64,000 bases of DNA from Sipunculus nudus. Taxonomy: Eukaryota > Annelida > Sipuncula > Golfingiida > Sipunculidae. Location of the stretch: NCBI GenBank assembly GCA_026874595.1, contig CM049311.1:14413676-14477675 (forward strand). Direction: 5' to 3'. Shown here in pieces: positions 10,601-25,000 of the stretch. The stretch's first letter is position 1. Each line of letters starts with the position of its first letter. Position numbers and translations under genes: made by a program. The notes beneath the pieces are model-generated. The model made no database searches, was not told where the DNA came from, and saw only the letters and a list, made by a program, of their open reading frames with translations.

Positions 10601-13600
10601 ATAATCGGAAATGTGACTTAATACTTTCACGAACATACATTCACTTCGTGTGGAAGTTTCTCATCCTGGTTGTAGTTATGGCAGAAACCGACCAGAAAAC
10701 TTCAGTAAACATATATTCGTGTTTTACTTCTTCATGTGGCACCTTGCTTTTATTTGAATCTTTGCTTGAGGCAAGAGGATCTACATTTTTGACAAACAAG
10801 AGATTCCTTTTCTTAAGAACATTTTATTCTGTACACAAATAAGTACTAGTTTAACACAACAGCACCAAATATTGTATTGGCCGATCTGGGAAAATAAACG
10901 CGAAATAAAACAAAGTAAATTAAATCACATTATTCTGCACACTTGTTATATAACGAAGCCCACAATATTCCGGTCCCATTACCACTTCCCATTACTTGTA
11001 GCTTCAACAAGCTCCACTCAAGATCATCACATATGACCATACAAACTCAGCTTTAATTTATTAATTCTGCATCTAGTAGAAATCGTGCCCACAAAATTAT
11101 GACCCACTACGAATGACTGAAAACAGTTCAGTAAAGACGAACGTCTCTTGCATAAACGTCAGTTCCATTCGACCATGTCCCTTAATATCGTCTAATCATT
11201 CATCTTTGGAAAATAAACACAAATCACTTATTCTAATCTAAATTTCCTAATGCAAGAAGTCATGTAAAGCTGACTTAATTGTCAGATGGACATTATACGT
11301 TTACCAAGCGACAAACTTTCCACCAAAATGCTACATGCTCAAACAGTCGTCTTCATCCTTTTTTACATTTTGTGCTACCACTGTATCAAGTGTAAAGTCA
11401 TAGATCACATATAAGGGTAGACATTCTAGTCCCCAAAGCCAAAAGGTCACATTTTGCAATGTTCACACATGCTCACCATTCTACTCTCCAAAATGGAATC
11501 GTTCGATCCTGACAATGTAATATGGTTCATCACCTTATTTTATACACTTTCAAGGTTCATCTCATACAAACCTGTCCCCACAACATGAAGATCCCAACGC
11601 ACAGGCTGCAGAAAAATACAACCAATGAGTTGTTGTTTTGCGACCTTTTGGACCTCCAGTTACATTTGCGTCAGAATTTGACACAACAAAGTAATCAAAG
11701 TTCGAACAGTTGCTTGAATCATATTTGTATTTCTCATAGTTCAACTCGCACCAATCCTGACACATCTACAAAGTACCTTGGATTTCTAAAAAATACGGCC
11801 ACCCATCTAATACCGACAGCTAATGACCAAAATATTGAATAACTACGATCAAGTCAACCACAACCTGCGTCCAAACCACGCTCTTCAAACAGTCATTTCC
11901 ACTAAAAGGGTAATCTGAATCTGGAATGGAAATTCTGCCTTTTCTTGTGCAAATGATATAAGATATCCATGCGCACATGTAAAGAGGAAAACTGATAAAA
12001 ATGTATGGCATTTTTGTTTCTTCTAGTCCTAGGCGCCACTGCAACCGCATCCGAAAAGAAAACTGACAAGTTTCAAGCCTGGGCTTGAATTTATACATCT
12101 CCGAAGTCTGTGTAATTTAGAGAAAAAATCCCACCTAGGGTCCCCTTCATGAAGTATGACTATCATATACTTAATATTCAGCAAATCTTACGGAGCCTGT
12201 CACTTCCTACAGTGATGATACAGGGACCATGGCCGGGACCTTATTTAGGTTTCCTATCCAGATATGAACCCTGTTGTATGTACAACTGTGTTGTTGGTTC
12301 CTGGTGGACATTAATCGGCATTCGCAATGGATAGTTGTCAAAGACCTGCTTGTAACATGTGACTTTAAACTCTCTGCCAATGACCCACTAGTGTCATGTG
12401 ACATACATTAAATACGCTGTAACTGAAAACGTTCCTGAAACCCTCACCTTGCAACGGTCTTTCTCAGATTGCGAAACGTATATAACTTAATCATATCTGA
12501 TTTCCATCATAAGATGTACGTAACGTTACATATTTTTACAATATTTTTAAAACCAGATTCAACTCTATATAACAATTATTAACCTTCAAGGAATAAAGAT
12601 ATTACCAATTTTCAACACATAATAAATACGGTTACAATGAGATGTACTCTACGTATCCACTACATTTAAAATATAGAAAAATTGCAAAATTTCATTGTTA
12701 CGATGCAGGACTCGAATCACGACCACTGTACAACAAGCATTACCAGTATACAAGGCTTATGGGGCGAACTTCAAATGTATAATATACCTCACTTGACCTG
12801 AAACTGTTTCAGACCAAACCAGGAAGCGCCTGTGTTTTGCAAAGGTTTTACAGTGCAAATATGAATGATGATTTATCTGAGTATTTTTGGAAACCTAGCT
12901 GTTAAACTAATAGTCCCTGATGCATTACAAAAATAAAGACAACAAACTAACAAGCTAACGAGATCTGATCTCATGATAAAGGTGGTTTGAAGATTTCAGG
13001 TCATTCCTTCAAAAATTGCAAGTGAACTCTGTGTGCTACACTGGTTAACATATATATATATTCCCTGTATTGCCTCTTAAACACCATTTTATGTCAATTC
13101 GCTGGATAAGGAAGAACCAGTATGGCTTCACCAATGGTTTGCTTCTGAGCACTGCTGCCATTATAATTGCATTGCTAGTCGTTCTTTTTTCACTGGAACG
13201 GTCTGATAAACACTAAATACCTCCCAGCTTGAAATATATAATTCCAGATCAGTTAACGTTAGTAACAGATACATAAATACCAGATATGCATGTTGACACA
13301 CCAAAGCAACACTGAATCTAAATAGTTTTAAAAACTTTGAAACATATTATATTATATACATACAAAATGAATTAATACATTTGCACTTACATACAGTATT
13401 AACAATCAAGCATATATATTAACGCAACTTCAACACTATACACATGAAACTTACATTAACGAGGATTGAGAACTAGAAGGTGATAAGTATGGAGCATATA
13501 CAAGATTACATGACAGAGCATTTTTAAGTAACATCACAAACTTGAAGAAATTGCACAACATCATAGCCTTTTACATTAAGGCCATGCTCTTGATTAATGC

Positions 13601-16010
13601 ATTGTTCTTGTGTTGACAGTGGTACAACACAAACCCACCAAACTTTTCATATATCCAATGTGCTACGTAATTGGTCTGACCTAAGGTCAGGGTATAATTG
13701 AATGTACAATTATGTGGCAATATGTCTGCCTAACCTTCCAATAGGGTTTTACAAGAGATTGTAATATCTAGTGTAGAAGGCTGTCTTAACGTTTATGTAC
13801 TTTTGATTCAAAACTACTGATAATTAATACCCATGATCACATAAAACTAATTTAATCTCAATGGATGCTAAACAACCAACCACTTTCCTGTGTAATCAAC
13901 CATTCTCATTTCGTCAGGACACCTTGGCCGGCCTGTAATCTTTTGATATCAACACTTCCTGAAAGCCCCCGGATACTATATATCTAGGAAAGGCCCAGTA
14001 TTACAACTCACAGTAGCTGCAGATTACACCAGAAACTCGTGAGAAGCTGCCACTTTGTATCACTTCTCCATCACTTCCTAACGGATAGGTTGCTGACAGA
14101 TTGTCTTTGTTTTTCTGCACATGTGGTCTTCCTATTCTGTTAATCTCTGCACATGCTTGTGTGCGGACACACTGGTTAGTTGGTGCAAAATAACATCAAT
14201 ACATAAACAGAGATTCATCAGTATTTGTGACTGGTAATCTCTTTCATACACAGAAACAGAATAAATAACAACCATAAATAACAGGAATATGCATAACGAT
14301 GCGTATGTACGCCCTGTTTCTCATTCCAAACTAATAACCCAAAGTCATTGTATATTTTGGGTCCAACAGGCACTGTCACCCGAGATGAACTAGATGCATT
14401 TTTCAAAACATCATAAATGAGCAAACTACACAAAAAAGCTGATTACACAGATTTCCAACAGGTTCCTGAGTTTGGTGTTATGCTGATTCATAACTATGTT
14501 TTGTCATTAGTGTTGCTAGCTGCAGGCAGTGACTTCCAACTGAGCATTTTCTTAAAATGATAACCAACCTGTCAGTTATTTTAACTGTTGGACTCCAGTT
14601 GTTTAATGAGCATATGTTCATAGAAAAAAGCATGCTAGTTACAACAAACATATATCATCGATTATACAGCTCATGTAATTACGTGATATACAACAAGACT
14701 GATTACTACTATGTAGACCAATTTGCATTAAACATGCCACAGTACCCTAAATTCTGGATAATTCAACAAGGATTCATTAGAAAGGTTCACTTAGGACGAC
14801 ACAAAATTAACTTTACAAAGCAGGATGTAATTAACAAAAATTTAGCATATTTTCTGTTTTGGTTATACCACTGCAAATTTACAAAATGTAACTTTATAAC
14901 ACAGGCTACCAGTAATTAGCATAAAGTTTGACAATTACGGTTGCTAGATTCCATATAAGGGCAGATTTATATCCTTATGACGAAAATAAAAGGATGTGGA
15001 CTCAAAGTTTCCTTCTAATCTTAATCATACACTGAATAATGTTGACCTTCGTCATGTCAAATAAGGTTCAATACATCAGCAAACAGATATTGTCTTGTGT
15101 TTGTTGTTTTCTCTATTCCTCATCCTTCTAATGAGTAAATGGGTCAAATTGCACCAAGAGTAACAAATGCAAAATTCCCTACTGAATATCACAGAATCAT
15201 TCACTAGACCGTCATACAGGAATCCATCACAAATCTTATCACCCTGTCTGCCCTACTTTTATAGCAATTACCCTCAACCTATATCATACTGCTGTAATAC
15301 AATGGTACCACAACTGAAAACTATCACTGCTTGGAGAGGTTATCCTCATCCAGGAAGACTACCATTTACAACACTAGCTCTTTGGGGAAAATGCTGGTCA
15401 ATCAAGCCGCACAATGGGTCTTTCCATACTCCTTTTCACTAATCACTGATTCAATACATCAACATTAGACAATCATTAAATCTTTTTACAAATAACATGG
15501 AACTGCCATTAAGAAATCTACAAATGTGGAGGATATGTACAAGGTGTAACTTTATTTTCAGGATCTTAACGGTACCAGTAATTAAACACTTCAACAACAA
15601 ACATGAAAGATTGTAACATACTCTTACAGTACTTTACAACACAAACCCATTTGGCTTTACACATTTTCCATAATTCTTAAACCTGATTCAACAGCTTAAA
15701 ACCAAAACATTTAACCATAATCCTAACTCTATTACGCAAACACTTTCAAGTGAAGACCAAAGTGTGATCAAATACACTAAAGCACCCATGCAGAAAAAAC
15801 AGCATGTTAAAGAGATGTCAAAATTTCCTATGATGAAAGCACAGGCCTGGAAAAGCATAGCTTCTAAAGCTACGAGCATTTACCATGGTTTTAAGAGTAT
15901 GCTGCCACAAAGAGCTAGCTAATTTTGTACCATATCACAGGAAACAGAACAAACTAAACATTAATTAATACAAGTATCCATTTCGAGCAATGATCCGCCA
16001 CACTCAAGTT
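10601..16010 (-). other. Possible MPP8 3' UTR and downstream flank
   Basis: This begins directly after the MPP8 stop codon in transcript direction and is AT-rich, with few recognisable repeats and no coding exon. Minus-strand AATAAA signals occur at several places (near 15,553, 11,056, 10,827, 10,750), so the real poly(A) site cannot be chosen from sequence. A B-box-like GATTCGAGTCC on the minus strand near 12,710 hints at an old tRNA-derived fragment. Confidence 0.35.
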
Positions 16011-16064
16011 TCAGTCGCCTGATACAGTCAGCTGGGCTCGATATGCACAAACCAGGAGCTTGGC
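16011..16064 (-). CDS. MPHOSPH8: MPP8 exon 15 (C-terminus and stop)
   Basis: 54 bases including TGA at 16,013-16,011. AKLLVCAYRAQLTVSGD is like the vertebrate ending (LLIGAYRVQLQ). Acceptor TTTCAG. Confidence 0.93.
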   Translation of the reverse strand, partial: AKLLVCAYRAQLTVSGD

Positions 16065-19000
16065 CTGAAACAAACAAACATTAAAGCATTTCACAAACTT
16101 TTGCAATACTCTTGATTTGTCCTACTTTCTGCCAGATATGTGTTTGGATTATTTTGGTTGGCCCCCCACATGTTATAAACACATAGATATATACAAAATG
16201 AGCAGGCTGTGTGCAGTGGGACTGGTGTTTTCTGGCTTATTTTTTATAAAAGGTTCAAGGTATTATCCTTAGTTAATAGACCTCAGATATCATAGTAGGC
16301 CTCTTTAACTGAACTAACAAATATTTCATGGACACATTGTTATTTTAGTATCAGGGCTTTACTTGATTTTATTATCCAAACCCAGCATGATATAGTCTGG
16401 ATTCAAATGTATCAGCCCAGACATCCCAGAATGAGATGCTGAAGTCATATCATGGGCTCGTTATCATAAATTATACTGTATCAGCACACTGGTGTGCCTT
16501 TGTGTCATGTGCAGGGATTAGAAAATCTAGTGTCACACCCCACACCCCCTCCCCAAAACAATAATATAAACACAAAAATCATGACTTTTTCCCACTGATT
16601 TTAATCAATGATTTAAATCAAATGATTCAAATTGATCAACCCTGGGTTGGAACCTGTAGAATTAGAAGTCGTGACAAAATTGTTGAATTTTTTTCTGTTT
16701 TTAATGATTAATGACTGAGTGAAATAGTGATGTGAATTCATCAAATGTTTTAACCATTATAGAATATGATATATGATTCAGACTTACTCTAGACGCAGGT
16801 GCCCTCACTGTGTGGATCTCAAGCAAGTTACGGCCATTTAGAATGGGACTAAAGGACAACACAAAACTCGCCTCCTGCAACCAACAAAAGTACTTTTTTT
16901 ACTTTTTATGATTAAATGTGTAAACTAAAACTAGTGATTAAAAAAATCATTTTAATGCATTTTTTGTTAACAACAGATGAGTACCTTGAACTATATCAAT
17001 TACTGTTTCATAAAACAGATTACAAGGAAATGACCACTTTTATTATTTTGTATGAATCATTATACTTAACACTACATTTAATGTCAGTATACACACAGGA
17101 GTTTAAATGAAACCAAACAGGTGCATGCTTTATGCTTATGAATAAAAGCATTATATTGGCAAAGAAGTTAAAACTGACTGGACACTACAACATAGCATTT
17201 TAAACAATAAGGATACCCTGAAATCTGAATGTACCATCTTTAGAAGCATACAAATACCCACTGTGGGAAATGTTATCTATAATCACCTCTGTGAGGGAAG
17301 GCTGAGGCTGATCATTGAGCAGGACTGACCGGACAGCACAAGGACCATAAAATCTACATTTGACTTCCTGTGGGTTGATGATAGCATGGGCAATGAAAAG
17401 CAACATACCCATACCTGTAAATACAGACAATAAAAAAAATTATCAAATCTAACAAAACAAATAACAGATTTCATTTACTGTTGGTGACAAGTAGTTGGAC
17501 AAATTACTGACAAATACCGTTAAAAAATACAAAATTTAACAAACCGTAGTTCACCATAACTAATATAAGCCAATATACAGTCCAAAAAGTTTAAATAAAG
17601 CAGGCACTAAACAAGATGTAGTTGGAATTAACTAAAGACAATTTAAAAGACATTAAACAAAGCACCTGGACAAAATGAGGAACCATTGTAATCTAATAGA
17701 AGGAAAATAAATACAAGTTCTTGACAAACTAGGCAACATGTGTATTAAGACAGCAAAAAACAGGTTGAAAACAGGTACAATATACCTTGGTAAACTGCTA
17801 TTAATACCTGCATCTTTCAGCCACTAACAATGATTTTTTTTAATTACCCTGCCTTTGGCCAGCTAACCCTCAAGAATGAGAGGAATGTAATCTGACAATT
17901 TAAAATGTATGGATTTCAAATAACTTCTAGTTCTGTATATACATGCTATCAAAGAAAAAGTATCAGTTTAAACCAACACTAACTAAACTCTCCTAACCTG
18001 ATCAAGAACCTAACTGGAGGAAACTTTGTTTTGATTTATTTAATTAAGACACAGATTATTCAATTATATTCAGATATCACCTTTCATATGAGCATACAGA
18101 AATGAAACAAATTTGTATTTATGATTCTGCACCCTAAAGTTCACATTATTTAATTAAGACACAGATTATTCAATTATATTCAGATATCACCTTTCATATG
18201 AGCATACAGAAATGAAACAAATTTGTATTTATGATTCTGCACCCTAAAGTTCACATTTTCATATTCTTTATAACATTATTTCAAAAGGACAAACATTGTA
18301 TCCTAAAGAAATTACTATTGTTATTCAATATTAGTCTAGCAAACAGAAACAACCACTGTGCAGCATGCTAGTACGATGGCTTCAGATGGCATAAAGGCAG
18401 CCAGCTGGTTTTTGGGGGTGCTGACAGTTCACATCTTAATTTCAAAACATTTGGAACAAAATCTGATGGCTGAATCCCTGCACTGGCAAGGCAACTCTTT
18501 TTAGTACAGTCCACATATTAACTAGGAACTAACCTGGTACAGTGGGCTGCAGTTCGTGTTTGAATGATACAGTGAATTTTTCTCCCTCACAAAGCGAGAA
18601 GCACTGCAGTGGGAAGAGGGCGTGCATGATCTTGGCAGTGTTGTTCAAGGTGATAAGCACCTGAGATTCAAATGTACTGGTTATCCTGAAACGAAATAAT
18701 GTGCATCAGAGGTTTAATGTACTGGTTAGGCTGAAACGGAAGAAGGAGGCTTGTTTACTTGTGGCTGCTTGGCCTTTTCTAAACAATTCAGTTATTAATG
18801 ACAAGTCTTCTCTTAACAATGACAACTTTCCAGTTTTTATTTATATTGTTACCAACTTTCAGATTGTAAAAGCTTAAACCCATATGTGTGCATGATATAA
18901 TGAAATTAAATCAACAATGCTAAAAAGAAATAAATGAATAAAGGTCACAATTTAAGGCTGTGATTTACATTTTAGTTATTGACCTTAAAGATTTACAAAA

Positions 19001-22000
19001 TTTATCTAATTTCAAGCATATGTTTAAATCTAAATTAAATATAGTTATATTCCTGAAAATGAAATCTCTAGCTTTAAATCGGTTAAAATTTTAAGGGAGT
19101 AAATATCATAACTATTGTTCTGACTAAGTATATCATGTTCAGGTAAATAATTTCAACAAATTACATTATATTATCAAGTACATAGGAAAACACTGAGTGA
19201 CCTTTATTAAGAAAATTATGGAGATCTAAATGCATGTTGAATTTGAAATTTGTAGGTACAATAGTGTAAAACCGAGCATGTCTAACAGACCCTTGATTGA
19301 CAGATGCTGGACCCCTGCTGTAGTCCAACTGAATTACATACAGCTGAGCTAAACCAAATGTGATCTTTTTACCATAGATTATATATATATACTGCAATCC
19401 ACACCAATCATTAGGCTGTATGAACACTTACTGCCAACTTTTAAGGAAAGAGTGTATGGAATGACATCATAGTTTCTGGTGATGCCATGAACTGCACTCC
19501 TGTCAGACTGCCATATGATCACATTAGAACCCCTAGTTGTGAACAAAGTGCAACACATTATGAAACACTCGTCCTAGGTTATTTTCACTGTTATCTGCTC
19601 CATAATGTAACCACTTGTGGTTAAGTAAATCTATTCCAAGTGCGTTTGTTGTGTGAATGGAGGTTTCATCCAGATCCAAGATTTTGCCCCCATTTGATTG
19701 GCTGGTACACGTGACATCATGGACTGAATTTTATCAAAAACTCAGATCTAGTAATGCATGTTGTTTTTATTCTCTGTTGAAAATTTGGAACTGACAGTGG
19801 CAGAAATACTATGCTTTACTGAGATCTAGAATTTTTAGTCACAAGGGATTTCCCAGTGTGACAGTGCTCATAGATGTGCCAATAGTTTTTAACAGATCAC
19901 ACAACCTCATGTTTTTAGTGGAAAAATAGATAGAAAATGTTTTTCCTCCAGGAATTGGGCTCATTTTATGCAAAATCTGTATTAATATTTTTTTACATAG
20001 GCAATTATATTATATGATAATATTATGAGATTTGGAATACCTTTGCTTGACCTTGTGCACATTACCAGTATCATTCTTCATATTTCATCAAAATCCATGA
20101 AAATAACTGAATACCTTGTGGACCAGCACACACATTATTGACAAAAACAAATAGCTTCCCACATGGTTCACATAACAGAATAAAAGAATCATATTGATGT
20201 ACTTACTTTGAGATATGCATGGTACACATTTCATGAATGTCCCTGAGGTTGAGGCTTTTGGCTAGCTTCAGTGGTGTGATGTCGCCCTGTGCTTGGAGGG
20301 CAAAGTTCGCTCCATTCTCCAGTAGGAGCTTTACGATGTGGCGCTGGTTTCTTTTAACAGCCTGTCAAAACAAAATCATGTCACAGATATGTGTCCCAGT
20401 CATTTGTACAAGTGAAGGAACAGGTCCTAAGAGAAATAATTTTTGTTTCTTCATATATACTGTGGAATACCTGTCCTTGTAATGTTAGCATGGTCATTAA
20501 GATGGAGAAAATGCAAAGAAAAATTCACAGAAAACAGATGAAAAGCCATATATTTTTGTTAATATGTAATCATATATCAATACATAACTAAACCTTACAC
20601 CATCCGTTTTCTTTGTGCCTCATTATTCGTATTCAATGTTGTTTTTTACTGTAAACCTTATTCAGAACATAAATTGGTCTCAAGTCATAACCAGTATTTC
20701 ACTTTAAGATTTGTCATATGTTCTTATTATTTCTAAAAGGATTTATTAGAATTCAGTTTGGTAGGTTTAATAATGCATTTTTATGACAGGAGATCAAACA
20801 CTATATGTTTACCTTCATAAGTGCTGTTTCACCTGATGGGAGTTGTGTATTAAGGTACACACCAATCTGAACCAGTAACCCGACAGTACAAAGGTGTCCC
20901 TGTACAAAAAAGGATTGAAAAAATAGTCACTGAATCAGATCTATATGTAACCATGGCAACAAAAATATATCTAATAATAAAACAGTTATAACATTAAAAT
21001 ACAACTCATTTCTGTATGAACGAAGAAAACATAATGATTCAAACATGTTGCCTAAGAATCTTACAAAACCATGTGATGGTGTCTTATATAAATAATATAC
21101 AAAATTAGAAATATACCAGTAATAAACCTTGTGCCCCGCCCCCCCCCCCCCTGTAGGCAAACAATAAAACCAAGTATTAAGATCTGGTATATCAACACAA
21201 GTGACCCATGGGTCATGATGCTCAGCTGCCAAGCATGACCTGCAACATCATGGGCTGAGATTCACAACTTCCAGTCAAATTTTGAAGAACCAATTTGGCA
21301 ATTTGTTGAAATTTTCTACGACAACAGAAATATATATATCACCTATGTCTGGTTAAAACACAGTGAACTGATGGTCTGAGGAAAATGTATGATTGTTAAG
21401 GTATCCAGAACTATTCCCATAGCTTACTTGATACCTGTCAGTCTCAAAAGGAACACCACAAAGGGCAAATATAAGATCAAAATATATATAAAAAAATCAA
21501 GGAAATCCATGCAAGAATTATTGAGAAACAGGTGCTTCTGTATGAATTTTTATTCAATACAAGCCAACTGTACTGCACTTCATATATGATGATAATATTT
21601 ATTAAGAAATATTTGACCCAATCCTTTGCAAGATTACATTAATATACGTCCAATGCCTTCACTTTAACAGTTCTTGAGATAATATGATCAAAAGGAATTT
21701 AAAGATGGTTGCCTGGTGGCCATTTTGGACTTCTGACAGGTCTGAAATCAGACAACAACCATTCTCTAAATTGGACCAAAAATTGAAGGAAAATTACTGA
21801 AACTGCACTGAAAAAAGGATTTCTAAGGTGGCTAACTGACAGACATAATGGATTTCTGACAAGTCTGACATTTGATATCATACATCCTCCAATAAGAGAC
21901 CAAACTTGGGACAAATTCTCCAAATGATGTTACAGTAATGAATGTCCAAAACAATTCAAAAGGCATGTTCAGTCGCTCATGTCAGATTAACAGATATGCA

Positions 22001-25000
22001 AATGTAAAAGTGTAGGTCCATATTTTTTATTATCACTCTGCTTTTCAATAGGGTCAGCAGGGTTGGTAAACTGCAAAACCTGAAAGAAAAGAAATGCAGA
22101 AAGCATGACTAAGAGTCTTGTAATAAAATAAAGCCATCCTAAATCAAGTACACATCCACATACTATGAGAACAAACACTTGCTTTTATATGTGGTGATTT
22201 ATATAAAAATATTCAGATATCTAGGAAAACAAGTTTATTGCTATGGTTCCATAAAATAAACTGCAAAATGTTCCCATCATCTTATAAATCAGTAGCTAAA
22301 CCTTAATACTATACTCTGATAGTGTAAATTCCTGGCTGAAGTATTCTAACAACAGTGTTTTGTTATGCAGTAACGAGGTACTTATCACTCAGCCCTATCA
22401 CTTAATAGCCTGACACAAAAGGGAGTCATATGTCACCAGTGTCACTCACAATTACAGCCACACTGTGACATGTACCAGCTGGAGTGCAAGCTTAAATATA
22501 CAAGAAAAATAGAGATGGTCTACAAAATAAGTTGACCTGACCTATGACCTTGGCCTTTTGCCCACATATCAACTGGATTCTTTCTAAATGATGGGTAACT
22601 ACTAACCAATTACATCTGGCCAAGTGTAATTACTTGGCAACCAATGAGTGAATAACTTAGACCTGCAACCTTTAACCTCCTGACCAGCTGACCTCAAAAT
22701 CAATTAGTTATTTCTTTATGCAAAAAGACCTATAAATATGAAGTTTGAATCACATTGAGTGATGCATAGATGTGGCATATGTGAAAGACTGAAGGTTTGG
22801 GTTTAACAGTTTTACTTGAAATATGTTCACAAGCATTTAGAACAATATTGTGACCTTGACCTTTGACCTTTTGAACTCAACTTCAATAGGCTTCTTCCCC
22901 TATTTGTAGGTAAGCCATATATGACAGATGGAAAGTATAGATTGAAAAGATTGCCTGAAAATGACTCCACACAGGAAGAGGGTGCTGTGAACTTGACCTT
23001 TGACCTCAAAATCAACAGGTCTTTTCCCCTGTTGGGAGAGAAGCAATATCAGTGCTGAAAGGTTTGGAATGAAAGGTCTAGCTTGAAATGTGTCCACAAC
23101 CTTTTCAAAGAAGTGGATTCTGTGACCCTGACCTTTGACCTTGTGACCTCAACATCTATAGGATTCTTCTCCCACTTAGTAGGTGAGCTATATGTGAAAG
23201 ATCAAAGAATTGGGATGAAAGGTTTGGCTTAAAATGCATCCACAGGCTTTTCAAAGAAGTTGGTTCTGTGACCTTGAGCTTTGACCTTGTGACCTCAAAA
23301 TAATTATGGTTCTTCCCCTGTTGGTAGGTGAGCTGTATGTGAAAGATGGAAGGTTTGGGATGAAAATTTTAGCTAAAGGAATTATTTCTGGGGGGTGCAA
23401 ACACACCCCATAACTTCGAGAATATAGGTCGCAGTGACCTAATTTCAGGTTTGCAAGGAGATCTTTTAAGAACCTCTAAGACTGCATAGGGTTCATGGCC
23501 CTAGCCCCTACGGTTATGATTTGTGCCCTGCTAACGGCCGGAAGGAGGACGGACAAAGACCCATCGCTATAGCCCAGCATGACTGAAAGTCAGCTGAGCT
23601 AAAAAACTGTCCACATTTAGTCAAAACTGAATCAATATAGGCAGAAGAGGCCTTATATATAATGGCAAAGTACCAGAAAGAACCTTTACTCATTTCATAG
23701 ACCCAGCCATACTGGTTAATTGGACCAAAATACAGCAGACATTCATTACACACAATGTACTAGCTCATACAAAAGGAACATTCAAACAATATTATTCTTC
23801 CATTAAAACACTAGCATATTATTTGTTCTTGCTTAATTCATGAAGTTTCTGATGGTTTGCATTGCAATAGCCCTCAACAAAAACAACAAATGACCCATGG
23901 ATTATGATGCTCAGCTGACTAGGAAGACATTAGCTTTAGGAATTTTATCAATGCCAAATTTTGTAGGTGGTTACCCCATTCAGCTGTGGCAACTGAAGTT
24001 CTTCAAAAGAAGTCTTCAACAAGAAGAAAAAGTTTCATGTTCATATGTCCTGCCATATCCATGAAATCTAGCCATTTTTGTATGCAGTCAGCTGAGCTAA
24101 AAATGACCATGCACATTTCTGAAGGGCATCCCTGGATGATAAGACAGAAGAATCTAGGTCCAACAGTTAACTGTTTTACCCTGTCTGACTTTCATGGAGC
24201 TTAAATGTTTTTGGCCAGTAAAATAGGTCACCATGACCTAATTTCAGATTTCCATGGAGATTGCCCAAGACCTGTTTATTACATTGAAATATTTTTTGGG
24301 CTAGCAGATACCATTTGTGAACATCTGATTTTAAGGGTGCTATATATTATGTTTTTTGGCCCATAGTTCACAGAATTTGGTCACCATAACCTAATTTCAG
24401 GTTTCCATGCAGATTTACCCAGGAACTGCGTGAATGTCATGTTAGAAGATTCTAGGCCTAGTGGATACAATTTGTGTCCTGTCTGACTGACAGGGTGCCA
24501 AAAATCATGTTTTCAGCCTGTCCTTTGCAAAATATAGGTCACCATGACCTAATTTCAGGTTTCCAAGGAGATTAGCCTAGAACAACACTGGATATAAAGT
24601 AAGAAGTTTCTAGGTCTAACAGTTAAGATTTTTGCCCTTTCAACAGCCAGATCCCTTCATTTGAAGGTCTCAAATATAGACACAAAAAATGCATAAAAAT
24701 CGAAAAAAAGTAGTGGTGCCATCAGCCTGCAGGAACTGATGAAACATTCCATGATCAGTATGCATGCAAAGAATCATAGCGATCAATGCATTAGTTATTC
24801 AGATACTGGAGCTTTTGTATCAAATTTTTAATTATTCTGGGGAGTCTTCTCAGCCCATAGCTCTGAGGATATGGGTAACAGAGACCTAATTTCAGGTTTC
24901 CATGGATATTGTCATGGACCTCTCTTGATGTCAAGTAAGAGAAGATTCTAGGTCTTACAGTTACAGTTTGTGCCCTGTTAATGGACAACTGCTTCATATG

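Noticed and set aside
14557-14919. 120-codon plus-strand ORF
   Set aside because: AT-rich, no domain or splice context, composition like the surrounding non-coding DNA.
17200-17430. Longer reading of MPP8 exon 13 to 17,200
   Set aside because: The frame stays open past the GTGATT donor, but only the spliced form rejoins the conserved SFSP segment in exon 14.
21987-22178. Possible extra MPP8 exon (63-codon minus-strand frame with an acceptor-like start)
   Set aside because: Exons 9 and 10 already join in phase and keep ankyrin spacing. Inserting this segment would break the repeat.
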